A DNA stretch of 64,000 nt from Thalassolituus hydrocarboniclasticus (GCF_025345565.1 NZ_CP054475.1:949501-1013500), one strand, 5' to 3'. Shown: positions 1 to 10,320, counted from the stretch's first letter. Numbers and translations: made by a program. Notes: a model not told the origin generated them from the sequence alone.

Positions 1-532
1 TATAGCCCACTGGTGTCCGTCGCCGAACTTTGGCCCGCGCCCGCCGGGTAATGAGGGTGAAGTTAACCTGGTGGTTATTCATAACATCAGTCTGCCACCA
101 GGGCAGTTTGGCGGCGGTTATGTGCAGCTTTTTTTTCAGAATGCGCTACCGGTGGATGAACATCCGTACTTTACCGAAATCGCTGCGCTGCAGGTGTCCA
201 GCCATTTACTGATAGAGCGTGACGGGGCGGTAACCCAGTTTGTGAATTTTAATGACAGGGCATGGCATGCCGGCCGTTCAGTTTATAACGGCAGGGAAGA
301 CTGCAACGACTATTCTGTAGGTATTGAGCTGGAAGGCACGGACAGCGAAGCCTACAGTGCGGTGCAATACGCTACGCTGATTGCGGTTATCCGGGCGCTG
401 CAACAGGCTTATCCGGCGATAGGGATGCGCATTACCGGCCATGAGCATATTGCGCCGGGGCGGAAAACCGATCCGGGCCCGGCTTTTGACTGGCAATATC
501 TGCAGCACACCCTGGCACAGTCGGGAAACTGA
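1..532 (+). CDS. ampD: 1,6-anhydro-N-acetylmuramyl-L-alanine amidase AmpD (5'-partial)
   Basis: Cytoplasmic zinc amidase that removes the stem peptide from anhydromuropeptides during cell-wall recycling; its loss derepresses AmpC beta-lactamase in species with AmpR. The frame is open from base 2, and CPSPNFGPRP at the very start is the usual AmpD N-terminus, so the gene begins just outside the window and about 176 residues are visible. A GTG at base 71 is an internal valine, not the start. The zinc site is present: His in VIHNISLPPG, Glu in VGIELEG, and His plus Asp in GHEHIAPGRKTDPG. ampE follows after 19 bases, the usual ampDE order. Identity is close to certain. Confidence 0.95.
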   Translation, partial: IAHWCPSPNFGPRPPGNEGEVNLVVIHNISLPPGQFGGGYVQLFFQNALPVDEHPYFTEIAALQVSSHLLIERDGAVTQFVNFNDRAWHAGRSVYNGREDCNDYSVGIELEGTDSEAYSAVQYATLIAVIRALQQAYPAIGMRITGHEHIAPGRKTDPGPAFDWQYLQHTLAQSGN

Positions 533-551
533 GGAATCTTGAGGGATTGTT

Positions 552-1427
552 ATGAAATTTCTGATCGTTTTTATCGCGCTGGTGCTGCAATCGCAATTAC
601 CCTTGCCGCAGCGCAGCACCCGCAGCCGCACCTTTGCGCGCTGGCTCAGCCTGTGGTTGCCGCGCAGTTTTTTTCCACGGATTCCGCGCCACGTAAAATA
701 CGCCCTGATCGTGGTGCTGCCGGCATTGCTGCTTGCCTCTGGCTTCTGGTATCTGGAGCAGTATGCCTGGGGCTTAATCAGCTTTGCGCTGGAAATACTG
801 TTGTTGCTGTATGTGCTGTCACACATTGGTATTGAGCGGCACCTGCAGGAGTATCGTGAAGATTTGCAGCAGGGCGATACTCAGGGCGCTTATCACTGTG
901 CGGAAAAATTTCTCGCGGTGCCGGAAGTCAGCGTGACGGAAGATACCGGGCAGATGAACGAGCAGGTAATTAAGGCGCTGTTGCATCGCTGGTTCGAATA
1001 TTTTTTCCTGATGGTGTTCTGGTACATGATTGCCGATGTTGCCGGGGTGTTGCTGGCCTGGTTCAGTGTGCAGTACGCGCGCGCCAGTGATTGCGATCAG
1101 AAAGCCTGGCGTTATCTGCACTGGCTGGAATGGATTCCGGTGCGTCTGTTAGGACTTACTTACGGACTGGCGGGTAACTTTATGCGTGCCCTGCCGGTCT
1201 GGCAGAGTTATTTATGGCAACTGAAAGCGAGTGGGGCGGATGTGCTGTTTTCGGTGGCCAGCAGTGCGTTATCCCATAACGGTGAGCAGAGAAAATGGCA
1301 CAGCGTGGCTGACGATGGCGAAGCAGCGGCGCAGGAGCTGGATGAATGGCATCAGCTGCATTTGCGCAGTGTCTCTATCTGGATGGTGATGATTGCTGCG
1401 GCAACGGTCGGCGGCTGGTTACTGTAA
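552..1427 (+). CDS. ampE: AmpE, inner-membrane regulatory signalling modulator
   Basis: Polytopic inner-membrane protein encoded with AmpD in most Gammaproteobacteria; its biochemical role is poorly defined. At 291 residues it is close to the usual AmpE length of about 284. It begins MKFLIVFIALVLQ and has hydrophobic stretches near residues 50-95, 145-175 and 272-291, around a cytoplasmic segment carrying the family-typical EDTGQMNEQVIKALLHRWF. The ATG follows a gagggatt ribosome-binding region. A strong bidirectional hairpin ends the operon. The assignment rests on synteny with ampD and on this motif set. Confidence 0.93.
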   Translation: MKFLIVFIALVLQSQLPLPQRSTRSRTFARWLSLWLPRSFFPRIPRHVKYALIVVLPALLLASGFWYLEQYAWGLISFALEILLLLYVLSHIGIERHLQEYREDLQQGDTQGAYHCAEKFLAVPEVSVTEDTGQMNEQVIKALLHRWFEYFFLMVFWYMIADVAGVLLAWFSVQYARASDCDQKAWRYLHWLEWIPVRLLGLTYGLAGNFMRALPVWQSYLWQLKASGADVLFSVASSALSHNGEQRKWHSVADDGEAAAQELDEWHQLHLRSVSIWMVMIAAATVGGWLL

Positions 1428-1445
1428 ACCGCCGCACGGCGTGAA

Positions 1446-1490
1446 AATAAAACAGCCCTGAGGATGTTACATCCTCAGGGCTGTTTTATT
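1446..1490. terminator. Bidirectional intrinsic terminator after ampE
   Basis: Perfect 21-bp inverted repeat (1446-1466 and 1470-1490) around a TTA loop. The AT outer stem gives a T-run on either strand. It lies between the convergent ampE (plus) and the metallo-beta-lactamase-fold gene (minus) and can serve both. Confidence 0.93.
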
Positions 1491-1535
1491 GTTTGTGCAC
1501 ATCAGATTTTCTGTGTTCTCTTTTGGACGTTCTGT

Positions 1536-2273
1536 TCAGCTTTTAATGGCAATGCCGACCGGCAATTCTTCAAACCAGTTCAGAAATTCATGCACGTGCG
1601 GTGGCTGAAACAGACGGCCATGTTGCGGCGCCATAATCTGAATATCCAGTTGCCGTGCGCGGCGTATCCAGTCCAGCTTGGCTTCGTTTGATGGCATCCA
1701 GCGCTGATGGAATTTACGCATCTTCGGTGTATGCGTATTCATATTGTCGACCCACAGTGGTGCGTCGGTTGATTCCATTGCGGCACCAACATCGCCACTC
1801 ATTAATATTTTGGCTTTCGGGTCGTAAACATGAAAATTGCCCGATGAATGCAGGTAATGGGCAGGAATAAACTGTAACTGAATACGCCCCAGGTTCAGCG
1901 TCATACCTTCATCCGGAATGGAGCAGTACTCGATTTTTTCCATACCGAAATGACGGATAAAACTTTCCCACAACCAGGGCGAATAAAGCTTGGCATTGGG
2001 TAATGCCTGATCCCATAAACCCAGTGATGAGATAATGTCAGGGTCCTGATGCGAGGCAAATAAATGTGTGATCTGTTCGGCGGGTACGAATTTTAATACC
2101 GCAGACAGCATCGGTGCGAATAATTCGATACCGCCCGGATCGAGCAGAATGGTCTGGTCGCCACTCTGGATCAGATACTGGTTGGTATCGATAATACCTT
2201 CCGCTTTATTCGGATCACGGCCGAACATAATCCAGCGGTGATCACCGTCTTCATACAGCGTGGTTGCCAGCAT
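1536..2273 (-). CDS. MBL-fold di-iron protein (ODP-like, oxygen-binding di-iron family)
   Basis: A stand-alone metallo-beta-lactamase-fold protein of 245 residues carrying the ligand pattern of flavodiiron proteins but no flavodoxin domain. Visible ligands are H75-x-D77-x-D79 in SHQDPDI, H142 in the family signature YLHSSGNF, D161 in MSGDVG and H218 in APQHGRLF. Flavodiiron enzymes reduce O2 or NO. The flavodoxin-less ODP proteins known from Treponema chemotaxis act instead as Fe/O2 sensors. The downstream position (37 bases) from a chemoreceptor-like gene on the same strand fits a sensory role. An oxidoreductase working with a separate electron donor remains possible. Family confident, function inferred. 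Confidence 0.82.
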   Translation of the reverse strand: MLATTLYEDGDHRWIMFGRDPNKAEGIIDTNQYLIQSGDQTILLDPGGIELFAPMLSAVLKFVPAEQITHLFASHQDPDIISSLGLWDQALPNAKLYSPWLWESFIRHFGMEKIEYCSIPDEGMTLNLGRIQLQFIPAHYLHSSGNFHVYDPKAKILMSGDVGAAMESTDAPLWVDNMNTHTPKMRKFHQRWMPSNEAKLDWIRRARQLDIQIMAPQHGRLFQPPHVHEFLNWFEELPVGIAIKS

Positions 2274-2310
2274 AATTCTGTTCCTTATTCTGTATATCGT
2301 CCGTTAAGGA

Positions 2311-2910
2311 TTATTGTGTGTGTTTTTGCCGCTGGCCGAGCAAGCGCCGTGCCTGACTCAGATGGGCACGGATTTTATCGGCGGTATCGGTAATATTCTG
2401 CGCAATAACTTCCAGCTGATTGCGGAAATCGCCGGCTGAGGCGGCTTCTACTTTGCTGGAGGTGGCAATCAGGTTGGCGGTGCGGATGTGTTTATCGCCT
2501 TCTTCCAGCTGTTGCTCCAGTTCACGCAGACCACGGCTGAGGGTTTGCGACAGCGTCTCGCGCTGTTTGTAGCAGTTCTGCATCGAAACGGTCAGCGAAC
2601 CTAGGTTCTGGCTGTGCTGGTCGGCGACCCAGCCAAATTTGTCGGCGGCGGTACTGGCGCGCCACAGAGCGACGGCGTTATGGGATAAATGCTCAGAGAC
2701 GCCGTTGATATATTGCGACTGGCGGATAATGTCGGACGCCAGCTCATCAATAAAATGCGTAATTGCTTTAAAACCTACGGTTTTTGATCCGGCACGGACG
2801 GCCAGCGCGCGGGCATTCTTGGCGGTCAGGGCCAGTCCTTTGGCTTCCAGCATGGCCTGATGCAATTCGGCGGCAATGCTGGCGGCAGTAACAAAAATGG
2901 GTGTAGCCAT
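2311..2910 (-). CDS. Soluble chemoreceptor-like (MCP signalling-domain) protein
   Basis: A 199-residue, largely helical protein with no signal peptide, membrane segment or HAMP domain. Residues 31-60 (NARALAVRAGSKTVGFKAI and the following IDELASDI) resemble the hairpin tip of methyl-accepting chemotaxis proteins, where the canonical pattern is NA...AARAG..G.GF..VA.EVR.LA. It is much shorter than a full signalling domain and lacks a sensor module. Its gene precedes the di-iron MBL-fold gene, probably in one transcript, so it may act as an adaptor for that protein. No cheA or cheW is in the window. No strong ribosome-binding site is visible before the ATG. Confidence 0.65.
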   Translation of the reverse strand: MATPIFVTAASIAAELHQAMLEAKGLALTAKNARALAVRAGSKTVGFKAITHFIDELASDIIRQSQYINGVSEHLSHNAVALWRASTAADKFGWVADQHSQNLGSLTVSMQNCYKQRETLSQTLSRGLRELEQQLEEGDKHIRTANLIATSSKVEAASAGDFRNQLEVIAQNITDTADKIRAHLSQARRLLGQRQKHTQ

Positions 2911-2990
2911 AATCAGTGTGTCCGGCAGGGGCTCTGGTATCTGAGCGCGAATTCAAAAAGTATAGATAGTTTTTCGCTGATCTCCGCTGT

Positions 2991-4352
2991 TCAGTTGGCG
3001 GAGACCTTGCGGTTGGGCAATTCGGTACCTGCAGCGTTGGTTTTCAGCCAGCCACGCACACGGCGCACGATCAGGTTGCTGTCGTCGTAATTCAGATCAA
3101 ATGCCGGAATTTCGATCTGCTGATATTGCCGGCGTTGTTTATGCCGCATGTTGCCGGCGCGCTGCTGATTGGCGTAGGCGGGGCTGATGCTCTGTTCGCT
3201 GATCAGATCGAGTAACGGCAGATCCAGCTGCCCCAGTTGCTGATTCAGCGGTACGGCAGACAGCGGGTTATCCAGGGCATCAATCAGAATCAGCGCCAGC
3301 CCTCGCTCCTGCGCCTTATCCTGATTCGCGGTATTACCGGCAGGTTTAGTCGCTGAGCCGTTTTGGCTGCGTGCCAGTAAAAAATCAGCTGCCCAGTTAG
3401 CGCTGTTACCACAGGCAATCACCACAATATTGAGCTGACCGCGCTGATTGAGAAAGCTGATGCCTTGCCGGATACGGTCCTGCATCTGCTCGCGGTAGCG
3501 TTCATTGATATCTGCTTGTTCGGCTGCAGGTGGTGCCGGCTCCGGTTCGCCGGGAGGCAATGGCGGAAGTTCGCTCAGTCTGGGTAAGGCAGGTTCGGCG
3601 GCATTAAAGGCATTGTCCTGCCCGTCGCTGGTGGTTTTCTCGACCGCGCTGATGCCATTGTTGTCGACGCTGTCCGCGGCGGGTGTTTCTGCCGGCGGTG
3701 CGGCTTCAGCTGCCGCGCCAGTGTCTGCGGGTGCTGCCTCAGGAGTTTCTGTGGCATCTGGCGTGGTGGCGGCAGTGTATTCCGCCGTACTGGTGCGTGC
3801 CGGAGGCTGTGCCGTGGGTTGCTCGGGCAGTTCGATGCTCAGGGTGGTCCAGCCATAAGCGGGCAGGGCTTCACGCAGTGGGGCGACGATTTCCGGCCAG
3901 TGCCCGTGCTGGCCATTGTCGTGCAGAATCAGCACGCCGCCCTGAGGCTGGCCACGGGTTTCGGTTAACAGCAGGCCGTAAAATTCACTTTCGGCGGCCA
4001 CCAGTCTGACCAGCTCCGATTCACGGCTGTGCAGTCGCAGATATTGCAGCAGACCATAATGGCGGCTGGCATCGGTATTCGGCACCACACGCGGTAACTG
4101 TTTAACCGGCTGGTTCTGGTCTTCAGCGGGTGGGTTGTCGCTGTTCGTTTCTGCTGTGCTTTCTGTTGCCGCCGCTGGCAATGCGGCGTCACTGGCCGGC
4201 ACTGGCTGACCGCTCTCATTGCCGCTGTTGTCATTGTTGCCGTTGCCGCCGGTACTGTCACCGTCTGCGGCATAAAGCACGCAGCTACCCAGCAACAGCA
4301 GAGCAGGCAAGGCTTTGAACAGGTTTTTCAGCAACCCTGAGAGAGCCGTCAT
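2991..4352 (-). CDS. DUF3530 family protein (exported alpha/beta-hydrolase-like)
   Basis: Predicted exported protein of 453 residues; function unknown. A hydrophobic signal lies near residues 10-28 (LFKALPALLLLGSCVLYAA); LLGSC could be a weak lipobox. Two low-complexity linkers rich in Ala, Pro, Glu and Thr (about residues 30-85 and 165-280) flank a hydrolase-like core containing GGVLILHDNGQHGHW and, later, IVVIACGNSANWAADFLL, which recalls a nucleophile-elbow region. DUF3530 genes sit beside rpe-gph in Pseudomonas, and the same neighbourhood is kept here, divergently. The linkers are longer than seems necessary for the fold. Confidence 0.75.
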   Translation of the reverse strand: MTALSGLLKNLFKALPALLLLGSCVLYAADGDSTGGNGNNDNSGNESGQPVPASDAALPAAATESTAETNSDNPPAEDQNQPVKQLPRVVPNTDASRHYGLLQYLRLHSRESELVRLVAAESEFYGLLLTETRGQPQGGVLILHDNGQHGHWPEIVAPLREALPAYGWTTLSIELPEQPTAQPPARTSTAEYTAATTPDATETPEAAPADTGAAAEAAPPAETPAADSVDNNGISAVEKTTSDGQDNAFNAAEPALPRLSELPPLPPGEPEPAPPAAEQADINERYREQMQDRIRQGISFLNQRGQLNIVVIACGNSANWAADFLLARSQNGSATKPAGNTANQDKAQERGLALILIDALDNPLSAVPLNQQLGQLDLPLLDLISEQSISPAYANQQRAGNMRHKQRRQYQQIEIPAFDLNYDDSNLIVRRVRGWLKTNAAGTELPNRKVSAN

Positions 4353-4505
4353 GGGCGTAAAATCCTTAAAAACTGACGCTTTTCAGGCTTACAGCAAAAG
4401 CCGTTCCTGTTTTCTGGCTGTGGCTGACAGGGTGTTGCTGGCGGTAGTGTTCGCCGCGCTCAGACCTTACAATGCGCGCTGAATTTCTCTTTGCCGGAAC
4501 CGCTG

Positions 4506-5180
4506 ATGAAAGACTTCCTGATTGCACCGTCCATTCTGTCTGCCGACTTTGCCCGTCTGGGTGAAGAAGTTGAAAACGTACTGGCCGCCGGAGCCGACGT
4601 GGTGCATTTCGACGTGATGGATAACCACTACGTACCGAACCTGACCATCGGCCCGATGGTGTGTAAAGCGCTGCGCAATCATGGCATCAATGCACCGATT
4701 GATGTGCACCTGATGGTAAAGCCGGTGGATCGTCTGATCGGCGATTTTATTGAAGCCGGTGCAAGCTATATCACTTTCCACCCGGAAGCGTCTGAGCATA
4801 TCGACCGCAGCCTGCAGCTGATCAAATCGGCGGGCTGTAAGGCGGGTCTGGTGTTTAACCCGGCAACTCCGCTGCACTATATGGATTATGTGATGGACAA
4901 GCTGGATGTGGTGCTGCTGATGTCGGTTAACCCGGGCTTTGGTGGTCAGTCTTTTATTCCGGCCACACTGGATAAACTGCGTGAAGCGCGCGCCAAAATT
5001 GATGCCTCGGGTCTGGATATCCGTCTGGAAATCGACGGTGGTGTTAAGGCCGATAATATCCGCGAAATCACCGCTGCCGGTGCCGATATGTTTGTCGCCG
5101 GTTCTGCCATTTTTAATGCGCCGGACTACAAAACCGTGATCGATCAGATGCGTGCAGAAATCGCTGCTGCGGCGAAGTAA
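4506..5180 (+). CDS. rpe: Ribulose-phosphate 3-epimerase
   Basis: Interconverts D-ribulose 5-phosphate and D-xylulose 5-phosphate in the pentose phosphate pathway (cytosolic TIM barrel, metal dependent). The sequence runs nearly collinear with E. coli Rpe: [58 protein letters not shown] and [11 protein letters not shown], which supply the His/Asp metal ligands and catalytic aspartates. ATG at 4506 is chosen because MKDFLIAPS matches the family start; an in-frame TTG at 4491 would add five residues. gph follows after three bases, the conserved rpe-gph pairing. Confidence 0.97.
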   Translation: MKDFLIAPSILSADFARLGEEVENVLAAGADVVHFDVMDNHYVPNLTIGPMVCKALRNHGINAPIDVHLMVKPVDRLIGDFIEAGASYITFHPEASEHIDRSLQLIKSAGCKAGLVFNPATPLHYMDYVMDKLDVVLLMSVNPGFGGQSFIPATLDKLREARAKIDASGLDIRLEIDGGVKADNIREITAAGADMFVAGSAIFNAPDYKTVIDQMRAEIAAAAK

Positions 5181-5183
5181 CGG

Positions 5184-5879
5184 ATGCGCTGGAATGCTGC
5201 GCTGAGTGCGCACTTTACGGCCGCTGGTGGCCCGCAGTTATTGCTGCTGGATCTGGATGGCACACTGATCGACAGTGTGCCCGATCTGGCGGCCGCGACC
5301 GATGCCATGCTGGCAGGTCTTGGCCGCGCCGTTGCCGGTAGCGAAAAGGTCAGCCACTGGATCGGTAATGGTGCGGATATGCTGATCCGCCGTGCCCTCT
5401 GCGAGGGTGATGAACAGGCCGCCGTGGCGCTGGCCGAAGAGCATGTACAGCCGGCACGGGCATTGTTTGATCAGGCGTATCTGAATACCCTGCATCATGC
5501 CACCGGTGCTTATCCGGGCGTCAGTGAATGGCTGCAGCAGGTGTTGATTCCTAAGGTACTGATTACCAATAAACCGCGCTTATTTACCCTGCCATTGCTG
5601 CAATCACTGGGCTGGGAAGATTACTTCGTTCAGGTGCTGTGCGGCGATGATCTGGCCGAGAAAAAACCATCAGCTATGCCTTTGTTACATGCCTGCCAGA
5701 CGCAGAATGTGACACCGCAACAGGCACTGATGATCGGTGATTCGCGTAACGATATTCAGGCGGCAAAAGCGGCGGGTATTGCCAGTGTTGCCGTCACTTA
5801 CGGCTATAACCACGGCGAAGATATTCACAGCGCCCGGCCTGACTGGGTGGTGGATAATCTGCTGCAGTTACTCGGCTGA
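5184..5879 (+). CDS. gph: Phosphoglycolate phosphatase (HAD family)
   Basis: Dephosphorylates 2-phosphoglycolate, for example that released by repair of oxidative DNA ends. HAD motifs are in order: LLLDLDGTLIDS (nucleophile Asp and acid/base Asp), LITNKP (motif II), EKKPSAMPLL (motif III Lys) and MIGDSRNDIQAAKAAG (motif IV). 231 residues is normal for Gph. Translation probably couples to rpe because only three bases separate them. In many relatives trpE follows; here a 268-bp inverted-repeat element and an unrelated acetyltransferase follow instead, so synteny breaks at this point. Confidence 0.93.
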   Translation: MRWNAALSAHFTAAGGPQLLLLDLDGTLIDSVPDLAAATDAMLAGLGRAVAGSEKVSHWIGNGADMLIRRALCEGDEQAAVALAEEHVQPARALFDQAYLNTLHHATGAYPGVSEWLQQVLIPKVLITNKPRLFTLPLLQSLGWEDYFVQVLCGDDLAEKKPSAMPLLHACQTQNVTPQQALMIGDSRNDIQAAKAAGIASVAVTYGYNHGEDIHSARPDWVVDNLLQLLG

Positions 5880-5891
5880 TACTATTGATAC

Positions 5892-6159
5892 TAGGGCCTG
5901 TCGACACTAAGTAAATCCGGCCTGCTGAGAGCCAGCTTTTCTCAGAACAAGGAGAGAGGAGTGATATTAGCGGGCTAAATGAATGACGAACGACGAAGTT
6001 AATGAGGAAAACTGGCCTCAGCCCGAAGGGTTATGGCTAAAAACCCCTCATCCTGCGTTGCTGTTCGTTCGCTTAACCCGTTAGGCCACACTCTCAGTGC
6101 CTTGTCTGAGGAGTTTTTAGCCAATAACAGGCCTGTTTAATTAGTGTCGACAGGCCCTA
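5892..6159. mobile_element. MITE-like non-autonomous element with 19-bp terminal inverted repeats
   Basis: The 19-bp ends at 5892-5910 and 6141-6159 are perfect inverted repeats (TAGGGCCTGTCGACACTAA and its complement). The outermost TA could be a target duplication, as made by several IS630- or IS5-group transposases, but the family is not determined. Inside, 6034-6050 and 6107-6123 form a second 17-bp inverted repeat with one mismatch. No ORF of useful size is present, so any movement would need a transposase in trans. It sits directly after gph. A degenerate copy of its right end occurs at 10321-10348. Confidence 0.75.
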
Positions 6160-6226
6160 ACAGCGGCGGTTATGCCGCCGCTGTTGTCTGTGCCTGTCTG
6201 CTTTCTTTATTTACGCGAAAAGCGGC

Positions 6227-6727
6227 TTACAGATATTTCTGCCAGAACATCGCTTTACCCATGGCCGCATCCAGTTCATAGCTGGCATAGCCCAGTGAGC
6301 GGTATGCGTTCTGCGCCACCTTATTACCTTCCAGCACTTCCAGCGTCAGCTTGCAGCAGCCGAGTTCGCGGGCGATTTCTTCGGTTTTGTTCATGATGCG
6401 CTTGGACAGGCCGCGGCCCTGAAATTTTTCCACCACGGCCACGTCGTGCACATTCAGCAACGGTTTGCAGGAAAAGGTTGAAAAACCTTCGATGGAAATC
6501 ACCAGCCCCGCTGGTTCATCATCAATAAAGGCCAGCACCACGTGCACATTCGGGCGCCTGGCCAGCTCGGCTGCCAGATTAGCACGGGTAAAGTCAGACA
6601 GTTTTTCACCGCCCCCCATAATGCCGTTGGCATAGTGGTTCAGCACCTCGATCATGGCATTGGCATGGAGGGGATTGTTCAGATCAGCAATAACGATTTG
6701 TTCAGATTGTTCAGACACAACAGCCAT
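6227..6727 (-). CDS. GNAT family N-acetyltransferase
   Basis: Predicted acetyl-CoA-dependent acetyltransferase of 166 residues; substrate unknown. Motif A of the GNAT fold is clear: DVAVVEKFQGRGLSKRIM carries the Q-x-x-G-x-G pyrophosphate-binding loop. It is followed by LTLEVLEGNKVAQNAYRSLGY, the motif B region with the usual Asn and Tyr near the acetyl-CoA thiol. The gene stands alone between the inverted-repeat element and the divergent fxsA, so context gives no substrate clue. Confidence 0.85.
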   Translation of the reverse strand: MAVVSEQSEQIVIADLNNPLHANAMIEVLNHYANGIMGGGEKLSDFTRANLAAELARRPNVHVVLAFIDDEPAGLVISIEGFSTFSCKPLLNVHDVAVVEKFQGRGLSKRIMNKTEEIARELGCCKLTLEVLEGNKVAQNAYRSLGYASYELDAAMGKAMFWQKYL

Positions 6728-6971
6728 TCCGGATTTAATAAGCTACTCAGTAGCGCGGTACTTTAGGAGTTCATGCCTGTGGCGTAAAGGGCCGTATCCT
6801 GTACTGTGCCGAATGACCGGCAGTGTTGACATTTTATGACGCTCCGCCAGCCCCTTTGCCTTGTAATCTCTGTCCTTGCTCCCATATAGCTGTTACCACC
6901 CGCCATCTTATGCTGCACAGTCAGCCAACAGACCCGGCGGCCATTCAAGCACTGACCTCCCGGAGTTGCCT

Positions 6972-7451
6972 GTGCCTTTGTTATTTATCTTTATTCTGGT
7001 GCCGATGATTGAACTGGCTGTGCTGATCAAAGTTGGCTCCCATATCGGCGTGCTGTGGACGCTGGCGCTTATTTTCCTCACCGCCATTATCGGCGTTACC
7101 CTGCTGCGGGCTCAGGGCCTGGCGACGCTGATGCGTGCCGGTCAGCGTCTGCAGGAAGGGCAGTTACCGGCACAGGAACTGGCGGAAGGCTTTTTGCTGG
7201 CACTGGCCGGTGCCTTGCTGATTACTCCGGGATTTGTCACCGATGCTATCGGCTTTACCCTGTTGTTGCCCGGTGTACGCGGCCATTTTGCCGGTTCGGT
7301 ACTGAAACTGCTCAAACCTCAGATGATGGGCGGTATGGGCGCAGGTCGTGGCCCGCGTGATGTTTATGGTGAAAGCGAACAGCCGGGCCGTATTCACCCG
7401 AATCAGAACCGTCCGACCATTATCGACGGCGAATATCGCCGCGAAGACTGA
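6972..7451 (+). CDS. fxsA: FxsA family membrane protein
   Basis: Inner-membrane protein; E. coli FxsA, when overproduced, relieves exclusion of phage T7 by the F plasmid. GTG at 6972 is preferred: GGAG lies six bases upstream, and the resulting MPLLFIFILVPMIELAVL matches the family N-terminus and a length of about 159 residues. The frame stays open much further upstream without homology. Hydrophobic segments lie near residues 1-20, 24-50 and 70-100, with the conserved LLITPGFVTDAIGF loop. The soluble tail contains GGMGAGRGPRD. fxsA next to groESL is a common gammaproteobacterial arrangement. Confidence 0.9.
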   Translation: MPLLFIFILVPMIELAVLIKVGSHIGVLWTLALIFLTAIIGVTLLRAQGLATLMRAGQRLQEGQLPAQELAEGFLLALAGALLITPGFVTDAIGFTLLLPGVRGHFAGSVLKLLKPQMMGGMGAGRGPRDVYGESEQPGRIHPNQNRPTIIDGEYRRED

Positions 7452-7469
7452 AAATTTTTAAGCGGGGGT

Positions 7470-7498
7470 GTTGAAAAGGTTGTGCGCCACCCCCAATA
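7470..7498 (+). promoter_or_regulatory. Sigma-32 (RpoH) heat-shock promoter of groESL
   Basis: GTTGAAA at 7470-7476 and CCCCAATA at 7491-7498 are separated by 14 bases, matching the sigma-32 consensus CTTGAAA-N(11-16)-CCCCATTTA. It lies 19 bases after the fxsA stop and would give a leader of about 105 bases before groES. No CIRCE inverted repeat was seen, so HrcA control is not indicated. Confidence 0.8.
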
Positions 7499-7610
7499 AG
7501 CGAAACACAACGAAAATACAGTTTGGGGATAAGGGCGAAGCAGGCATGGTCTGTACCGTCCGACCCCGGTTATCAGCAAACATTGCTTTAAACATTGGAG
7601 AAAACCTCAA

Positions 7611-7904
7611 ATGAAAATCCGTCCTTTACACGATCGCGTCGTTGTTCGTCGCAAGGAAGAAGAGCAAACCACCGCTGGCGGTATCCTGCTGCCGGGCGCT
7701 GCTGCTGAAAAGCCGAGCCAGGGTGAAGTGCTTGCTGTCGGTACGGGTCGTATTTCCAACAATGGCGAAGTTCAGCCTATGTCTGTGAAAGTTGGCGATA
7801 CCGTTGTGTTCGGCAAATACTCCGGCTCCAACACCATCAAGATCGATGGTGAAGAGCTGCTGATTCTGAACGAAAGCGAAATTTACGGTGTTCTCGAAGC
7901 CTAA
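7611..7904 (+). CDS. groES: Co-chaperonin GroES
   Basis: Ten-kilodalton heptameric lid of the GroEL folding chamber. [14 protein letters not shown] opens the protein. The mobile loop ([23 protein letters not shown]) and the late [17 protein letters not shown] are canonical, as is the length of 97 residues. TTGGAGAAAACCTCAA provides the ribosome-binding site. groEL follows after 55 bases, and both should be transcribed from the upstream heat-shock promoter. Confidence 0.98.
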   Translation: MKIRPLHDRVVVRRKEEEQTTAGGILLPGAAAEKPSQGEVLAVGTGRISNNGEVQPMSVKVGDTVVFGKYSGSNTIKIDGEELLILNESEIYGVLEA

Positions 7905-7926
7905 GCGTTTCTGCTTCAACCGTTAG

Positions 7927-9600
<1,674 letters not shown>

Positions 9601-9656
9601 TCTGACGCCAGCCCGGCTGTCTGTAAGAACAGCGCCCACACCAAGGGTACTGCAAT

Positions 9657-9687
9657 AAAAACCGGCCTCATAAGGGCCGGTTTTTTT
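9657..9687 (+). terminator. Intrinsic terminator of groESL
   Basis: AAAAACCGGCC (9657-9667) and GGCCGG (9675-9680) form a GC-rich stem with a TCATAAG loop, followed by seven T residues (9681-9687). The leading A-run may let it also act on the opposite strand, where a convergent gene ends at 9718. Confidence 0.9.
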
Positions 9688-9717
9688 ATGGGCTGTTTTC
9701 GCTGATTGCTGTACAGC

Positions 9718-10299
9718 TCAGCGAGACTGCTTTTGCAGTGCGCTTAAAATGGCTTCAAACGCGGTTAAATCGCTGTATTTTTCCGCCTCTGCTGCCTGAT
9801 GTGTCAGGAATATTCCGCCGCTCAGGGCTATACCGCCTTCGATCATCAGATTGTCGTGCAGATCAAATTGCTCAATGCTTAAGCCATCACGATCGTGTAA
9901 TTCAGAACCGCCATATTCACCCTGACCAAATAACGCAAAGGTGCGCTCGGCAAAGGATGCCGGGTCGTTGCTGTAGCCGTGTATCACTTTGCCCAGACCA
10001 CGTGCCAGTCCCAGTTCATACACCGTACCCACATCGGCGCTGGCACCGCGGAACGGCGTCAGGTTGGCGATCACCAGATCGGCATGGCGAATCAGTTGTT
10101 CGTTGGCCGCACTGATGGCAAAGCCCAGTTCACGGGCACTGCTGGTTTGCTGCAACTCACCATCAAGGGGGAATAAACCACGAAAGCCGTAGCCTTCACA
10201 CAGGGCTTTTTTACGTGCGCCCAGTTCACTGGCGGCCGGACAGAAGACTTCCGGCCCGGCAAGATAGATCGTACGGATATGAGATGCTGGCATGGTCAT
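9718..10299 (-). CDS. Nucleoside 2-deoxyribosyltransferase
   Basis: Enzyme of the NDT family, which transfers 2-deoxyribose between bases or hydrolyses deoxynucleosides (nucleotide salvage or clean-up). IYLAGPEVF near the N-terminus, RHADLVIANLTPFRG, and SADVGTVYELGLARG with the catalytic Glu after the Tyr are the family signatures. HDNLMIEGGI near the C-terminus fits the substrate-binding part. 193 residues is somewhat longer than minimal NDTs. It converges on groESL. Family assignment is good; natural substrate unknown. Confidence 0.87.
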   Translation of the reverse strand: MTMPASHIRTIYLAGPEVFCPAASELGARKKALCEGYGFRGLFPLDGELQQTSSARELGFAISAANEQLIRHADLVIANLTPFRGASADVGTVYELGLARGLGKVIHGYSNDPASFAERTFALFGQGEYGGSELHDRDGLSIEQFDLHDNLMIEGGIALSGGIFLTHQAAEAEKYSDLTAFEAILSALQKQSR

Positions 10300-10320
10300 A
10301 CTTCGGCGCTGATAAACAAA

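Noticed and set aside
71-532. AmpD starting at GTG 71
   Set aside because: The frame is open to the window edge, and the upstream residues match the AmpD N-terminus, so the start lies outside the window.
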